Shown: in pieces, positions 1 to 6,671 of the stretch | Position numbering within the stretch: the first letter of the stretch is position 1 | Layout: the number at the start of each line of letters is the position of its first letter | Position numbers and translations under genes: made by a program | Notes under the pieces: model-generated | What the model saw: the letters and a program-made list of their open reading frames with translations, nothing else | Told to the model about the DNA's origin: nothing | The model's database searches: none | Virus record (IMG/VR): IMGVR_UViG_3300029797_000023 | Span: 1 to 20,337 of that record | Reading direction: 5' to 3' (one strand) | DNA from: a virus | DNA length: 20,337 bases

Positions 1-318
1 TTGGTTTTTTACGTTTTCTGTTTTTGTGCCGCCTGATAATATCCATGTCGAAACTTTTTTAAATAACATATTAAATGCATCAGTTTGCATTTTATCTAAA
101 TCGTCCTGTTTCATGTCCGGAAACGCTGATAAGACTAAATCAAATCTTTTTACCAAGATTGATGTTAATTCGGCGGCTAAATCTTCAGTTTTTGCATTTT
201 TTGCACTTTGTGCCTTTAATGCTGCAGTTGATATTTCAGCGTATTTTCTTTGCTGCCCCATATTTGGAGCATTGTAACTGTCAAATGTCTTTCCTGCTAT
301 GTGTGTCTTAAATTTCAT
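1..318 (-). CDS. Probable tail assembly chaperone, 3' end outside window
   Basis: An open frame of 106 codons runs from ATG at 318 to the window edge without a stop. The product begins MKFKTHIAGKTFDSY and is a mostly helical, charged small protein with no membrane segment. It directly follows the tail tube gene, where siphoviruses encode the chaperone that coats the tape measure protein during tail assembly. The last visible codons, GTA AAA AAC CAA, hold a canonical -1 slippery heptamer in the correct frame, as expected for the G/GT-type chaperone pair. The start is preceded by a GGGG stretch seven bases upstream that acts as Shine-Dalgarno and is also the partner of a leader hairpin loop. 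Function rests on position plus the slippery site; I do not recognise a specific family from sequence alone. Confidence 0.72.
   Translation of the reverse strand, partial: MKFKTHIAGKTFDSYNAPNMGQQRKYAEISTAALKAQSAKNAKTEDLAAELTSILVKRFDLVLSAFPDMKQDDLDKMQTDAFNMLFKKVSTWILSGGTKTENVKNQ
4..10 (-). promoter_or_regulatory. Candidate -1 ribosomal slippery site A AAA AAC
   Basis: On the minus strand the frame reads GT[A AAA AAC] CAA, matching the X XXY YYZ rule in the zero frame of the putative tail assembly chaperone. Programmed -1 shifting near the end of this gene is well established in long-tailed phages. The stimulatory structure and the extended frame lie beyond the window and cannot be examined. 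Confidence 0.55.
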
Positions 319-324
319 GAGTTT

Positions 325-389
325 ACCCCAACTTTCTTAATATTCCCAACATTTTTTATTTTAAGGCGGTCAGTTGGGGTTGACCGCCT
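325..389 (-). promoter_or_regulatory. Leader hairpin with loop complementary to the chaperone RBS (potential pseudoknot)
   Basis: On the minus-strand transcript a perfect 9-bp stem, AGGCGGUCA with UGACCGCCU (364-372 / 381-389), encloses the 8-base loop ACCCCAAC (373-380). GUUGGGGU at 325-332 is a perfect 8-base complement of that loop and overlaps the purine-rich ribosome site in front of ATG 318. Pairing would form an H-type pseudoknot with a roughly 31-base connector and hide the ribosome site. The two inverted repeats are seen directly; control of translation is inference. Confidence 0.5.
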
Positions 390-424
390 AGGTGCGCCGT
401 TGTGGAAGTCACCCACTCAAACGC

Positions 425-455
425 ATGAAAAAGCACCTAAATTAATAAGTGCTTT
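425..455 (-). terminator. Weak terminator-like hairpin after the tail tube gene
   Basis: The minus strand reads AAAGCAC, a 12-base loop, GTGCTTT, then two more T. The 7-bp stem (449-455 / 430-436) lies 13 bases past the tail tube stop codon. The T run is only five bases including the stem end, so termination is probably partial; it could instead trim the mRNA 3' end. The interval 319-467 holds this hairpin, the pseudoknot element and a nine-codon ORF (323-352) without a ribosome site, and nothing else I can support. Confidence 0.4.
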
Positions 456-467
456 GGTTTATATTTG

Positions 468-1349
468 TTATCCGGCTGCGGCACTATCTTCATTAGATAT
501 GCCGTTGCTTGCTCCGCCTACTACAACAAGCCTACAATTGTATGTGTTACCAGCTGTCAGACCTGTAATAGTTGCGCCTGTTGATGTTTCATCCAATGCA
601 GCAGATGTTGTTGCATCTTCCCAGTTACCGAGATATGTTTCAATCTGAATCTTGACTGAATCTGCTCCGGTTGCTGCTGTCCATGAGGCTGTTAATTCAC
701 CGCTGCCACCTGTAACAACTGCAAAGTCAGATATAGCCGTTCCGGGTGCTGTTGGTACATAATCAGGGCTAGAAAACCAGCCTGTTGTTGCACTTGCCAG
801 CAGTGCGTCTGTTAAGCCAGTAGGATTAAGAGAACTGTCACTGTCATGTCTACGGCGTGTATTGCCGTCATATGTTCTATTGATAACTTTAAATTTTGCC
901 TGCGTTGTTTGAGTGGTTAGATTTGAGCCGCCTTTTGTCTGTGATGTTTGGTCGGGCTTCATAAATCTACCCTTTAATAGCCATTCATAACGATAATATC
1001 CGTTAGATTTCATTGAACGGTATCCAACAGCAACTTCAGGCGGTATATCGTTATTACCTTCTACTATAGTGCCGTTACTTCCTATAGTTGCCCCCATAAG
1101 ATAAGCATATACTGAATCAAGCATGTCTGCAACGGTTATATCGACTTCGATTTCTCCGTCATTACTGATGCTGTCATATATGCCATCATCGGCAGCAAAA
1201 ACTACATTCTGAGGATTGGGCTTATACCCTATGTCTGTTACTCCCTGCATCCAAACTGGCGAGCCGTACGTAATACCGCTTTCAGTATCACTTATAATCG
1301 GGCAATAATAAAGTTTATCAACGCCTATACGTGGTAATGGTTTTGGCAT
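468..1349 (-). CDS. Major tail (tail tube) protein with C-terminal Fn3-like domain
   Basis: This 293-residue protein should polymerise into the tail tube. Residues 1 to about 195 resemble the phi13-type major tail protein family: an N-terminal segment with YYCPI, then VWMQGVTDIGYKPNPQ, alternating beta strands and the GYYRYEWLLKGRF stretch. Residues about 200-293 look like a separate fibronectin type III-like beta sandwich (ISDFAVV, LTASWTAATGADSVKIQIE, ATITGLTAGNTYNCRLVVV), commonly displayed on the outside of tail tubes where it may touch carbohydrate. The ATG at 1349 follows AAAGGAGTG. It lies after the tail terminator-like gene and before the chaperone, the expected order. Family assignment is from memory of motifs. 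Confidence 0.82.
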   Translation of the reverse strand: MPKPLPRIGVDKLYYCPIISDTESGITYGSPVWMQGVTDIGYKPNPQNVVFAADDGIYDSISNDGEIEVDITVADMLDSVYAYLMGATIGSNGTIVEGNNDIPPEVAVGYRSMKSNGYYRYEWLLKGRFMKPDQTSQTKGGSNLTTQTTQAKFKVINRTYDGNTRRRHDSDSSLNPTGLTDALLASATTGWFSSPDYVPTAPGTAISDFAVVTGGSGELTASWTAATGADSVKIQIETYLGNWEDATTSAALDETSTGATITGLTAGNTYNCRLVVVGGASNGISNEDSAAAG

Positions 1350-1371
1350 TTTGTCACTCCTTTACTTTTTT

Positions 1372-1764
1372 TTAAAATTCTTTCATGACGTAAAAATTTT
1401 GAATTACGTCTACTTTTTTGTTTCCTTGATTCCATCCAAGCGACTCTGCGCTCCCTGTAGCGACTATCCTATGGTATTTAGTGCCATTAAGTTCCGCATA
1501 TTCGCCTGTGTCGTTGTATTCATCGCCAAGCCCTAGTAATATGCCCTCAATGGTCTTGAGGTGCGACATCGCCGTTTCGTAGCTGCTGTATCGTGCCTTT
1601 ACTTGCAACCCGGGGCGTTCTATCCCTGCAAAATACATAGGTTCTTGTCCTGCATATTGATATAGTGCTATGCCTGAATAATTATCTTCCATTGCGCTAA
1701 GTTTAATAGTTTCGGAGAATCCATTATCCACAAGATATTTTTTAATGTCTGCAAGCATACTCAT
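1372..1764 (-). CDS. Tail terminator / minor capsid-type neck protein
   Basis: This 130-residue protein resembles the minor capsid or tail terminator proteins of Gram-positive siphophages, with an N-terminal helix (ADIKKYLVDNGF), a strand with the LYQYAGQEP segment, and IERPGLQVKARYSSYETA followed by a helix (MSHLKTIEGIL). Such proteins cap the tail tube before it joins the head. The ATG at 1764 overlaps the previous stop as ATGA and has GAGG seven bases upstream. Its place between the gp10-like neck gene and the tail tube gene fits. No unusual features. Confidence 0.72.
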   Translation of the reverse strand: MSMLADIKKYLVDNGFSETIKLSAMEDNYSGIALYQYAGQEPMYFAGIERPGLQVKARYSSYETAMSHLKTIEGILLGLGDEYNDTGEYAELNGTKYHRIVATGSAESLGWNQGNKKVDVIQNFYVMKEF

Positions 1765-2114
1765 TTTGTTACCTCGTCAACTGCATTTGCAATATTGTTA
1801 TTGTAATTATCAATATTGCGGTTGTAAGGGTCTTCAAGGAACTTAGCTTTGCCGCCGCGTGGATGACTAAAGTCTAATGATTCATGCTGTCTTTTAGCAT
1901 ATCGTAGAGAATATCCGACATAAACTTCTTTATCGCTGTCAAGTTTACTATCGTCAATCGCGCAATTACCGCGCAAATCGCCTGTTTCAACTGGTGCTTC
2001 CTGAATACTTTCACCCTGTAGGTGCATGGCTGATTGCAATAAAGCCTGTTTTGCGGCTTCGATTGTATCTTCCTCGACTTCATCACCATACCAGTTTAGT
2101 TCATATTTACTCAT
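1761..2114 (-). CDS. Minor capsid / HK97 gp10-like tail completion protein
   Basis: The 117-residue product contains PVETGDLRGNCAI, VYVGYSLRYAKRQHE and HPRGGKAKFLEDPYNRN, hallmarks of a minor capsid or gp10-like neck family that joins the head stopper to the tail. I place the start at ATG 2114, with GGAG 8-9 bases upstream, rather than three codons earlier, so it overlaps the previous stop by four bases (ATGA). The order of connector, stopper, this protein, tail terminator and tail tube is typical and supports the call. Confidence 0.75.
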   Translation of the reverse strand: MSKYELNWYGDEVEEDTIEAAKQALLQSAMHLQGESIQEAPVETGDLRGNCAIDDSKLDSDKEVYVGYSLRYAKRQHESLDFSHPRGGKAKFLEDPYNRNIDNYNNNIANAVDEVTK

Positions 2115-2416
2115 ATAAAACACTCCATTCCGATAAGTGTTCCGTATTCATCTCGTGAATCAAGAGTATCTTTTACAATCTCGCCGTCTATCATATCGCC
2201 TACGCTCACGAGTGCTTGTGTTAGTACATATATTGAGGTAGTAATAATTTCGCCTTGTGCGTTCAATGTGCGCCTTGTCTTGCCTATTTTGCGCGCTGCA
2301 ACATTCACAGCAGTTGCATAAGTACTCTGCGCTTCATCATCTGTGCCCGTGGCTTTTTCCCATGATACGGTTTGATTTAGATATTCAGCCATTTCAGCTG
2401 TATAATTAACTGACAT
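2111..2416 (-). CDS. Head closure (stopper)-like protein
   Basis: A 101-residue, mainly beta protein with VSWEKATG near the N terminus, a basic ARKIGKTRRTL stretch, and IYVLTQALVSVGDMIDGEIV. Small proteins of this type between the adaptor and the gp10-like protein act as head closure or stopper rings that hold packaged DNA. I choose ATG 2416 because AAGGCGG lies five bases upstream; it overlaps the adaptor gene by 11 bases. Function is inferred mostly from gene order and size. Confidence 0.62.
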   Translation of the reverse strand: MSVNYTAEMAEYLNQTVSWEKATGTDDEAQSTYATAVNVAARKIGKTRRTLNAQGEIITTSIYVLTQALVSVGDMIDGEIVKDTLDSRDEYGTLIGMECFI

Positions 2417-2954
2417 GGAATCCGCCTTCCGCATATTTACTTAATAGTTTTTGCGCTTTTTTTGACCTTAGTTCAGTTTGTAAAGCCCCTCTTAGCCCGG
2501 GTGTTGAGTTTTTATACGTTTTGCTTAATCCGGTAATACTGAAACTTTGTGTTGCTCCGTTAAGTGCATCATAATCTTTGCTGTCGGATGATGGGCTTGC
2601 CAGCTCCAACGCTTCCATTATCTGCGCATTTTTAACATTATCGCTTACTTCGGTTTCGCAATACCATAAATAACTGTCAAAATATACTTCTGTATACCAA
2701 TCATCACCATATAGAAAGTCTTCATTTCTATAGCACCTCGGAAAGGATAAAGATTGGTCGTAGTCGTATTTTTTGCCTTGAAGCTGAACGCTTTCTATTG
2801 CATCAGTAGCATTTCTTAGATAGATTTCTTTATCTCCGTCTGCTAATGCCGTCCATGCAACACGTTGAGTATCCGTAGAAATAAAGTGACTTTCGATATA
2901 ACTATTAGCCTCTGCTATTGTTGCATATGTGTCTGTACCGACAACTAATGTCAT
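2406..2954 (-). CDS. Head-tail connector (adaptor), DnaT-like family
   Basis: A 182-residue protein starting TLVVGTDTYATIAEANSYI, then WTALADGDKEIYLRNATDAI and LSFPR. These are the signature segments of the phage family annotated as DnaT-like ssDNA-binding or head-tail adaptor protein: a bundle of helices that docks below the portal. The mid part (residues about 75-100) is rich in Trp, Tyr and acidic residues. ATG 2954 has GAAGGTGA upstream. The DnaT name is historical; in this position the connector role is the better reading. Confidence 0.75.
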   Translation of the reverse strand: MTLVVGTDTYATIAEANSYIESHFISTDTQRVAWTALADGDKEIYLRNATDAIESVQLQGKKYDYDQSLSFPRCYRNEDFLYGDDWYTEVYFDSYLWYCETEVSDNVKNAQIMEALELASPSSDSKDYDALNGATQSFSITGLSKTYKNSTPGLRGALQTELRSKKAQKLLSKYAEGGFHVS

Positions 2955-2956
2955 AA

Positions 2957-3184
2957 TTAATCACCTTCTTCTTTTAATTCCTCAATTTTAATTTGGTCGT
3001 TTGTATTATCGCGCCGATTTTTAGGCTTTGTTTTTGGTTTAGGTTCTTGTATTTCTATACAATAGCCTTCTTCAATCCATGCTTTTGCCTTATTGTCAGG
3101 CATTTCTATAATGTCACCGGGGGATAGTCTTTTTCTATCTTTCCCTAGTCCATCTGCTGCGTGGATTAGTATATTTACTTTCAT
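2957..3184 (-). CDS. Small head-module protein with KOW/SH3-like segment
   Basis: A 75-residue protein. Residues 1 to about 45 (KVNILIHAADGLGK, LSPGDIIEMPDNKAKAWIEEGYC) match a short protein often found in phage head operons, with a hydrophobic strand, a PGD turn and an 'A-x-x-W-I-x-x-G' helix. The C-terminal 30 residues are a charged Lys, Pro and Glu-rich tail. ATG 3184 is chosen over the ATG six bases earlier because GAGG then sits seven bases upstream. The role is unknown; a capsid accessory function is suggested only by position. Confidence 0.6.
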   Translation of the reverse strand: MKVNILIHAADGLGKDRKRLSPGDIIEMPDNKAKAWIEEGYCIEIQEPKPKTKPKNRRDNTNDQIKIEELKEEGD

Positions 3185-3186
3185 GT

Positions 3187-4011
3187 TCATACCTCGTCTG
3201 TATAATGACCTTGTGCCATTATTTTAAAGTCGGTTATTCCTGTTATATTGTCCATCACAACGGCTTCTAACGCTTCGTCTTGCGCTAATCTTACGGCAAC
3301 GCCGTGCTTGTCTTGACCACTAAAAGTTGACCTTGCCGCAAAGCCATAAACTCCTATTCCAGGATTGGCTGCGTCATAAAAAATAAAATCATAAGCAATC
3401 AAGGAAATCTCAGAATTATTTCTAAAGTTATAAATGTTCTGATATGTTCCATCTGCTTTTTTCTTTCTTATAAGTACACCGTTAGTTAATGCTGTTATGT
3501 CTCCAAACTCAGTAAGTTCTCCCGCGGTAGCTGTTATCATCTTATACATTAATCGCGTAATACCAATCGGTGTTTCTGAACCATTATAAAATTGATATAT
3601 TTTTTTTGATGTTGCGCTCGCCGTAATGCTTGAAAGATTATTTTCAAGAGTATATAATATTGCGTTTGTATGGTCAAACGAAATATCAAAAGGCATATTT
3701 AATGTTAATGTATTTGTTGATTTACTGACAACGTATCCAAAATATGATGCTGGATTTGATGAATCTTGAAAAATTCCGACCTTATCATTTACATTAATTG
3801 TTGAAGCATCCACCAAGGTTACGGTATTCCCGTTTGGCAATGTGTCTTTCGCTAACGCAAAAGGCCCCAGCAATGTTCTTGCTAACCGAATATCAATTAA
3901 TTTTGTAGTTTGGTCTTGAACGTTGATGTCCAATGCGCCATTATTAATCAGTGCGGTTAATTTTGCAATCTCATCTTTTATTTCGTTTAATTGTATTGAT
4001 ATGTCGCTCAC
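3187..4011 (-). CDS. Unrecognised structural protein, probably head-associated
   Basis: A 274-residue protein of unknown family. It starts with a short helical region (SDISIQLNEIKDEIAKLTALI), followed by a beta-rich body with LVDASTINVNDKVGIF, reminiscent of proteins that carry small 'switch' beta barrels. The rest alternates hydrophobic strands and has one GPFALAK segment. The start is GTG 4011 with AAAGGATG upstream, just after a strong terminator, so its level may be set separately from the capsid genes. It overlaps the next gene's in-frame upstream ATG by four bases. It could be a head fibre base, a decoration protein or a neck protein; I cannot decide. Confidence 0.6.
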   Translation of the reverse strand: MSDISIQLNEIKDEIAKLTALINNGALDINVQDQTTKLIDIRLARTLLGPFALAKDTLPNGNTVTLVDASTINVNDKVGIFQDSSNPASYFGYVVSKSTNTLTLNMPFDISFDHTNAILYTLENNLSSITASATSKKIYQFYNGSETPIGITRLMYKMITATAGELTEFGDITALTNGVLIRKKKADGTYQNIYNFRNNSEISLIAYDFIFYDAANPGIGVYGFAARSTFSGQDKHGVAVRLAQDEALEAVVMDNITGITDFKIMAQGHYTDEV

Positions 4012-4026
4012 TTAATCACATCCTTT

Positions 4027-4047
4027 AAAAAGGGGCGATAAGCCCCT
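4027..4047 (-). terminator. Intrinsic terminator inside the head operon
   Basis: On the minus strand AGGGGC, loop TTATC, GCCCCT is followed by TTTT, giving a 6-bp GC-rich stem and five consecutive T counting the stem end. It begins four bases after the stop of the beta-rich protein gene and ends 16 bases before the next start codon. The T run also leads into the AAAGG ribosome site of the next gene. Read-through must occur or another promoter must exist, because the genes beyond are structural. Confidence 0.65.
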
Positions 4048-4050
4048 ATA

Positions 4051-4857
4051 TTATGATTGTGCCTCAAATGTCTCAACACTTGTTTTAGCTGCTACTGTAT
4101 AGCCTAATAAGCTAAGCTGTGCAATAGTCAGTGTATCGGTTTCTTTTGCAACTCCTGCGGTTTCTTGTGTTGACGAACCGAATGTAGTTCCGGTTGTATC
4201 TGTATCGGTAAAAGCAAGAGCCATTGTAGCATCATCTGCAGCAGGGGTAATCGCTGTTATAACAATTTTGCCTGCTGTATTGTCAACAGTGAAGAAAGCT
4301 GCAAACTGTACGTTTGCTTCGAGCGCTGCAACAACTGCATCTGCTACTAATGTAACAGTAGTATGTGTAGCTGCAACAAGTTCAACTTCGATTGAAAGTG
4401 GTGAGCCTGTCATTCCTGCAGCGGTAACACCTATCGTTATAGTGCCGTCACTTGATGGCGCGCCAGTACATGTAATATATTCCTCTTGTGCTGTGCCGCC
4501 TAACCAATCAGCCGCATCCCCTGATACAACCACAGTTGCTACACCATTTTCAAATGATAGAGTGGTCGATTCAATGGTTGCTGTTCCTGCGCTTGATGTG
4601 TCAGCTATTGACACGCCTGTTGTTATATCTTTTGTGAACCATTTCTGAACTTCGCCATTGCTATTAACAAGTGAAATTGTAACGGTTCTTGTCCATGCTT
4701 CAGATGTCGGAGCACTTGATGCAGTTGATGGAGAAACAGAAAAGGCGAGGTCACCATTAAGTGATCCTAATATATCATTCAATATATCCTTTAGTTTCAA
4801 GCCATCTGAATAACTATCAAGCCCTCTAGTAAGAATATTATGTGTATTTTCTGACAC
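4051..4857 (-). CDS. Beta-rich Thr/Ala/Ser protein, possible capsid decoration or head fibre
   Basis: A 268-residue protein very rich in Thr, Ala, Ser and Val and poor in Cys and Lys. After about 35 residues with helical character (DGLKLKDILNDILGSL) it shows strands typical of Ig-like modules (WTRTVTISLVNSNGEV, ATIESTTLSFENGVATVVVSG). The second half (TVTLVADAVVAAL, AGKIVITAITPAADDATMALAF) looks like another domain. Such proteins next to the capsid gene often decorate capsids. The start is GTG 4857 with GGTGAG upstream. No enzyme motif is visible, and the decoration role is inference from composition and position. Confidence 0.6.
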   Translation of the reverse strand: MSENTHNILTRGLDSYSDGLKLKDILNDILGSLNGDLAFSVSPSTASSAPTSEAWTRTVTISLVNSNGEVQKWFTKDITTGVSIADTSSAGTATIESTTLSFENGVATVVVSGDAADWLGGTAQEEYITCTGAPSSDGTITIGVTAAGMTGSPLSIEVELVAATHTTVTLVADAVVAALEANVQFAAFFTVDNTAGKIVITAITPAADDATMALAFTDTDTTGTTFGSSTQETAGVAKETDTLTIAQLSLLGYTVAAKTSVETFEAQS

Positions 4858-4859
4858 TA

Positions 4860-5090
4860 TTACTCACCATCCTTATGGGTTTTCATGTGTTCCGAAAGCC
4901 CTTTCTCTGTCTTATACTCTTTGCCGCATTTAGGACATATAAATGCTTTGAGCCTTTCCTCTTTCATTTCTTCAACGACATTAACGACTTTTTCAGGTTC
5001 TTTGTAAACTTCAAAGCCCAAGCCCTTATATTTGGTCAAGTATTTATGTTCGCTCACTTCTTTGTAAACGCCTTTTCTATAGATAAGCAT
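4860..5090 (-). CDS. Small protein with a canonical C2H2 zinc finger
   Basis: A 76-residue protein. Residues 1-30 (MLIYRKGVYKEV, KYKGLGFEVYK) resemble a small head-operon protein found after major capsid genes. Residues 52-72 form a textbook C2H2 finger, C52-x2-C55-x12-H68-x3-H72, with the usual hydrophobic core positions. Its place directly after the capsid gene suggests a structural or DNA/capsid-contact role, but the finger could bind nucleic acid or protein. ATG 5090 has AGGTGA upstream. The domain pairing is what can be seen; the function is unknown. Confidence 0.68.
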   Translation of the reverse strand: MLIYRKGVYKEVSEHKYLTKYKGLGFEVYKEPEKVVNVVEEMKEERLKAFICPKCGKEYKTEKGLSEHMKTHKDGE

Positions 5091-5102
5091 TAAATCACCT
5101 CA

Positions 5103-6014
5103 TTAAGTTGTCTTGTAGTGTGCATAGATGCCGTCTGTCTTGTTGTCATAAACAAGTGCATCATGATATGCACGATAGAAATACAACCATCCGTCAGATG
5201 TTTGGTTATCTTCAGGTGTTATTATCTTATTAACAGTGTGCTTTACGGTCTGTAATACTGCGCTAGGATGTATGATTTGGAAGTTTAAGTCTTTGCCTGT
5301 GGATGCATTTTTGATATATCCGCCGGCTTCCTGTCCTGATGAAGAACCATCATACTGTGTAATTGCAGTATAGAAACGAGTAGGAGGCATTTTTACTATA
5401 GTTTTAATCAAGTCAATGCCCTTTGCGTCTCTGTTGATTGAACCGTCATCAACCTGTCCGACATTTCGTGTCAATGTTGCTACACCTTTCAATAGAGATG
5501 CACAAGCAGTTGACAAGAATAATATTCTACCTTCTTCGGGTACTTCTGCATTGTCCATTGCCAGCATTGCGGCATCTATTGCAGCGAGAACTTCTGCGCC
5601 TGTGGTAAAATCAGCAGATGTTGTGCTTCCTGCACTTGCAAAGTATGATGCCATTCTGTAGGCGTCAAATTCCGGTACTACTTTAGTGCGGATAAATTCT
5701 CCTGCCAACATACCGAAAGAAATCATTGATGTTTCGAGGTTATCCATTGCATCAATATTGAACTTACGTCCGCGGTCTTGTGTAAGCTGTAATGTTTCCC
5801 ATGTCAGTGTTTCGTCACCGGAAACATAGCCTGTTGCTTTGTCGTATTCGCCTAGACCCTGTAAAGACATCTTTGCAATTAATACCTCGTTTGCTTTTGT
5901 GCCCGGTCTAATCTGTGCGGCTGGTGTGTCTAGTACTGCTGTCTTGGAAACGTACTTATATACTTTATCCAATTCAGCCATATACTCTTTTGCTAGTGTT
6001 ATGCTATGTGCCAT
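5103..6014 (-). CDS. Major capsid protein (HK97-fold type)
   Basis: The 303-residue product follows the GP20-type scaffold gene, the standard location. It has the features of a family of clostridial phage coat proteins: an N-terminal helix (ITLAKEYMAELDKVY), LTWETLQLTQDRGRKFNID (an E-loop-like segment), a long acidic and Ala-rich spine helix region (GAEVLAAIDAAMLAMD), and the C-terminal 'WLYFYRAYHDALVYDN' segment. There is no protease gene and no obvious long N-terminal delta domain, consistent with a separate scaffold. ATG 6014 has AGGAGTG upstream. High expression is expected. Confidence 0.85.
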   Translation of the reverse strand: MAHSITLAKEYMAELDKVYKYVSKTAVLDTPAAQIRPGTKANEVLIAKMSLQGLGEYDKATGYVSGDETLTWETLQLTQDRGRKFNIDAMDNLETSMISFGMLAGEFIRTKVVPEFDAYRMASYFASAGSTTSADFTTGAEVLAAIDAAMLAMDNAEVPEEGRILFLSTACASLLKGVATLTRNVGQVDDGSINRDAKGIDLIKTIVKMPPTRFYTAITQYDGSSSGQEAGGYIKNASTGKDLNFQIIHPSAVLQTVKHTVNKIITPEDNQTSDGWLYFYRAYHDALVYDNKTDGIYAHYKTT

Positions 6015-6027
6015 ATATTATTCACTC

Positions 6028-6645
6028 CTATTTTTCTTCTGACGGTTTTGCGCCGCCCCAAACAGCGGATACGAAATCCGGTGCTGCTTGTTTAGTTGTC
6101 TCTGATGCTCCCGGCGGATTCGTGCCGCCTGTCGAACTTGCAGTTTTTTCGCCGAACAAATATGGGTCTGATTCGCCTAGTGATTTCAATTGGTCATCAA
6201 TGCCAAGCATTACCGAACCGTCCATTTTAATCTTTTCCATATCAAGCATTGCTTTTACTGCTTTGATACTCTTCGATTTGGCGGTTCTCAACTTTTCATC
6301 AAGTGCATTTTCAAAGGCGTGCTTTGCATTCAATTCCTTGATTGCTTTTTCTCGCTCTGTATTAGCGTCTTTTTTGATGGTTTCAATTGATGATTTAATC
6401 TTTGCGAGCTCCGTTTTAGTCTTTTCAACGTCTGCCAAATCTATGCCCTCATATGCTTTCATAGCATCAGCAATCTTTGTTTTTTCATCTTCTAATGCTT
6501 TGACTTTTCCTTGCTCTGTAGTCAAGTCATTTTTTAATGTAGTAACTGCCTTACCATGTTCAGCCATTATAGAATCGATTTGGTCTTTGCTCAAAAGAGC
6601 TTCCCCTGCTTCGTTCTTTAGTTCTGCTAAAAATTTGCGTTCCAT
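6028..6645 (-). CDS. GP20-type capsid scaffold protein
   Basis: A 205-residue, highly charged protein, mostly coiled coil: Lys- and Glu-rich helices span about residues 20-115 with few prolines, then KHAFENALDEKL, a globular stretch ending SDPYLFGE, and a Gly/Ser/Pro-rich C-terminal tail. This is the layout of the phage minor structural protein GP20 family, which acts as the capsid assembly scaffold. I start at ATG 6645 because GGAGG sits six bases upstream; an upstream in-frame ATG overlaps that site. It follows three tandem hairpins that may set its mRNA level relative to the portal and minor capsid genes. Confidence 0.83.
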   Translation of the reverse strand: MERKFLAELKNEAGEALLSKDQIDSIMAEHGKAVTTLKNDLTTEQGKVKALEDEKTKIADAMKAYEGIDLADVEKTKTELAKIKSSIETIKKDANTEREKAIKELNAKHAFENALDEKLRTAKSKSIKAVKAMLDMEKIKMDGSVMLGIDDQLKSLGESDPYLFGEKTASSTGGTNPPGASETTKQAAPDFVSAVWGGAKPSEEK

Positions 6646-6671
6646 ATATGCCTCCATACAATAATTTTTTA

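Noticed and set aside
364-389. GC-rich 9-bp hairpin as an intrinsic terminator
   Set aside because: It is followed by an A-rich rather than T-rich stretch on the transcript; loop complementarity to the RBS explains it better.
5915-6664. Long plus-strand ORF of 249 codons opposite the scaffold and capsid genes
   Set aside because: It is a shadow of two well-supported minus-strand genes and has no recognisable domain or plausible ribosome site.
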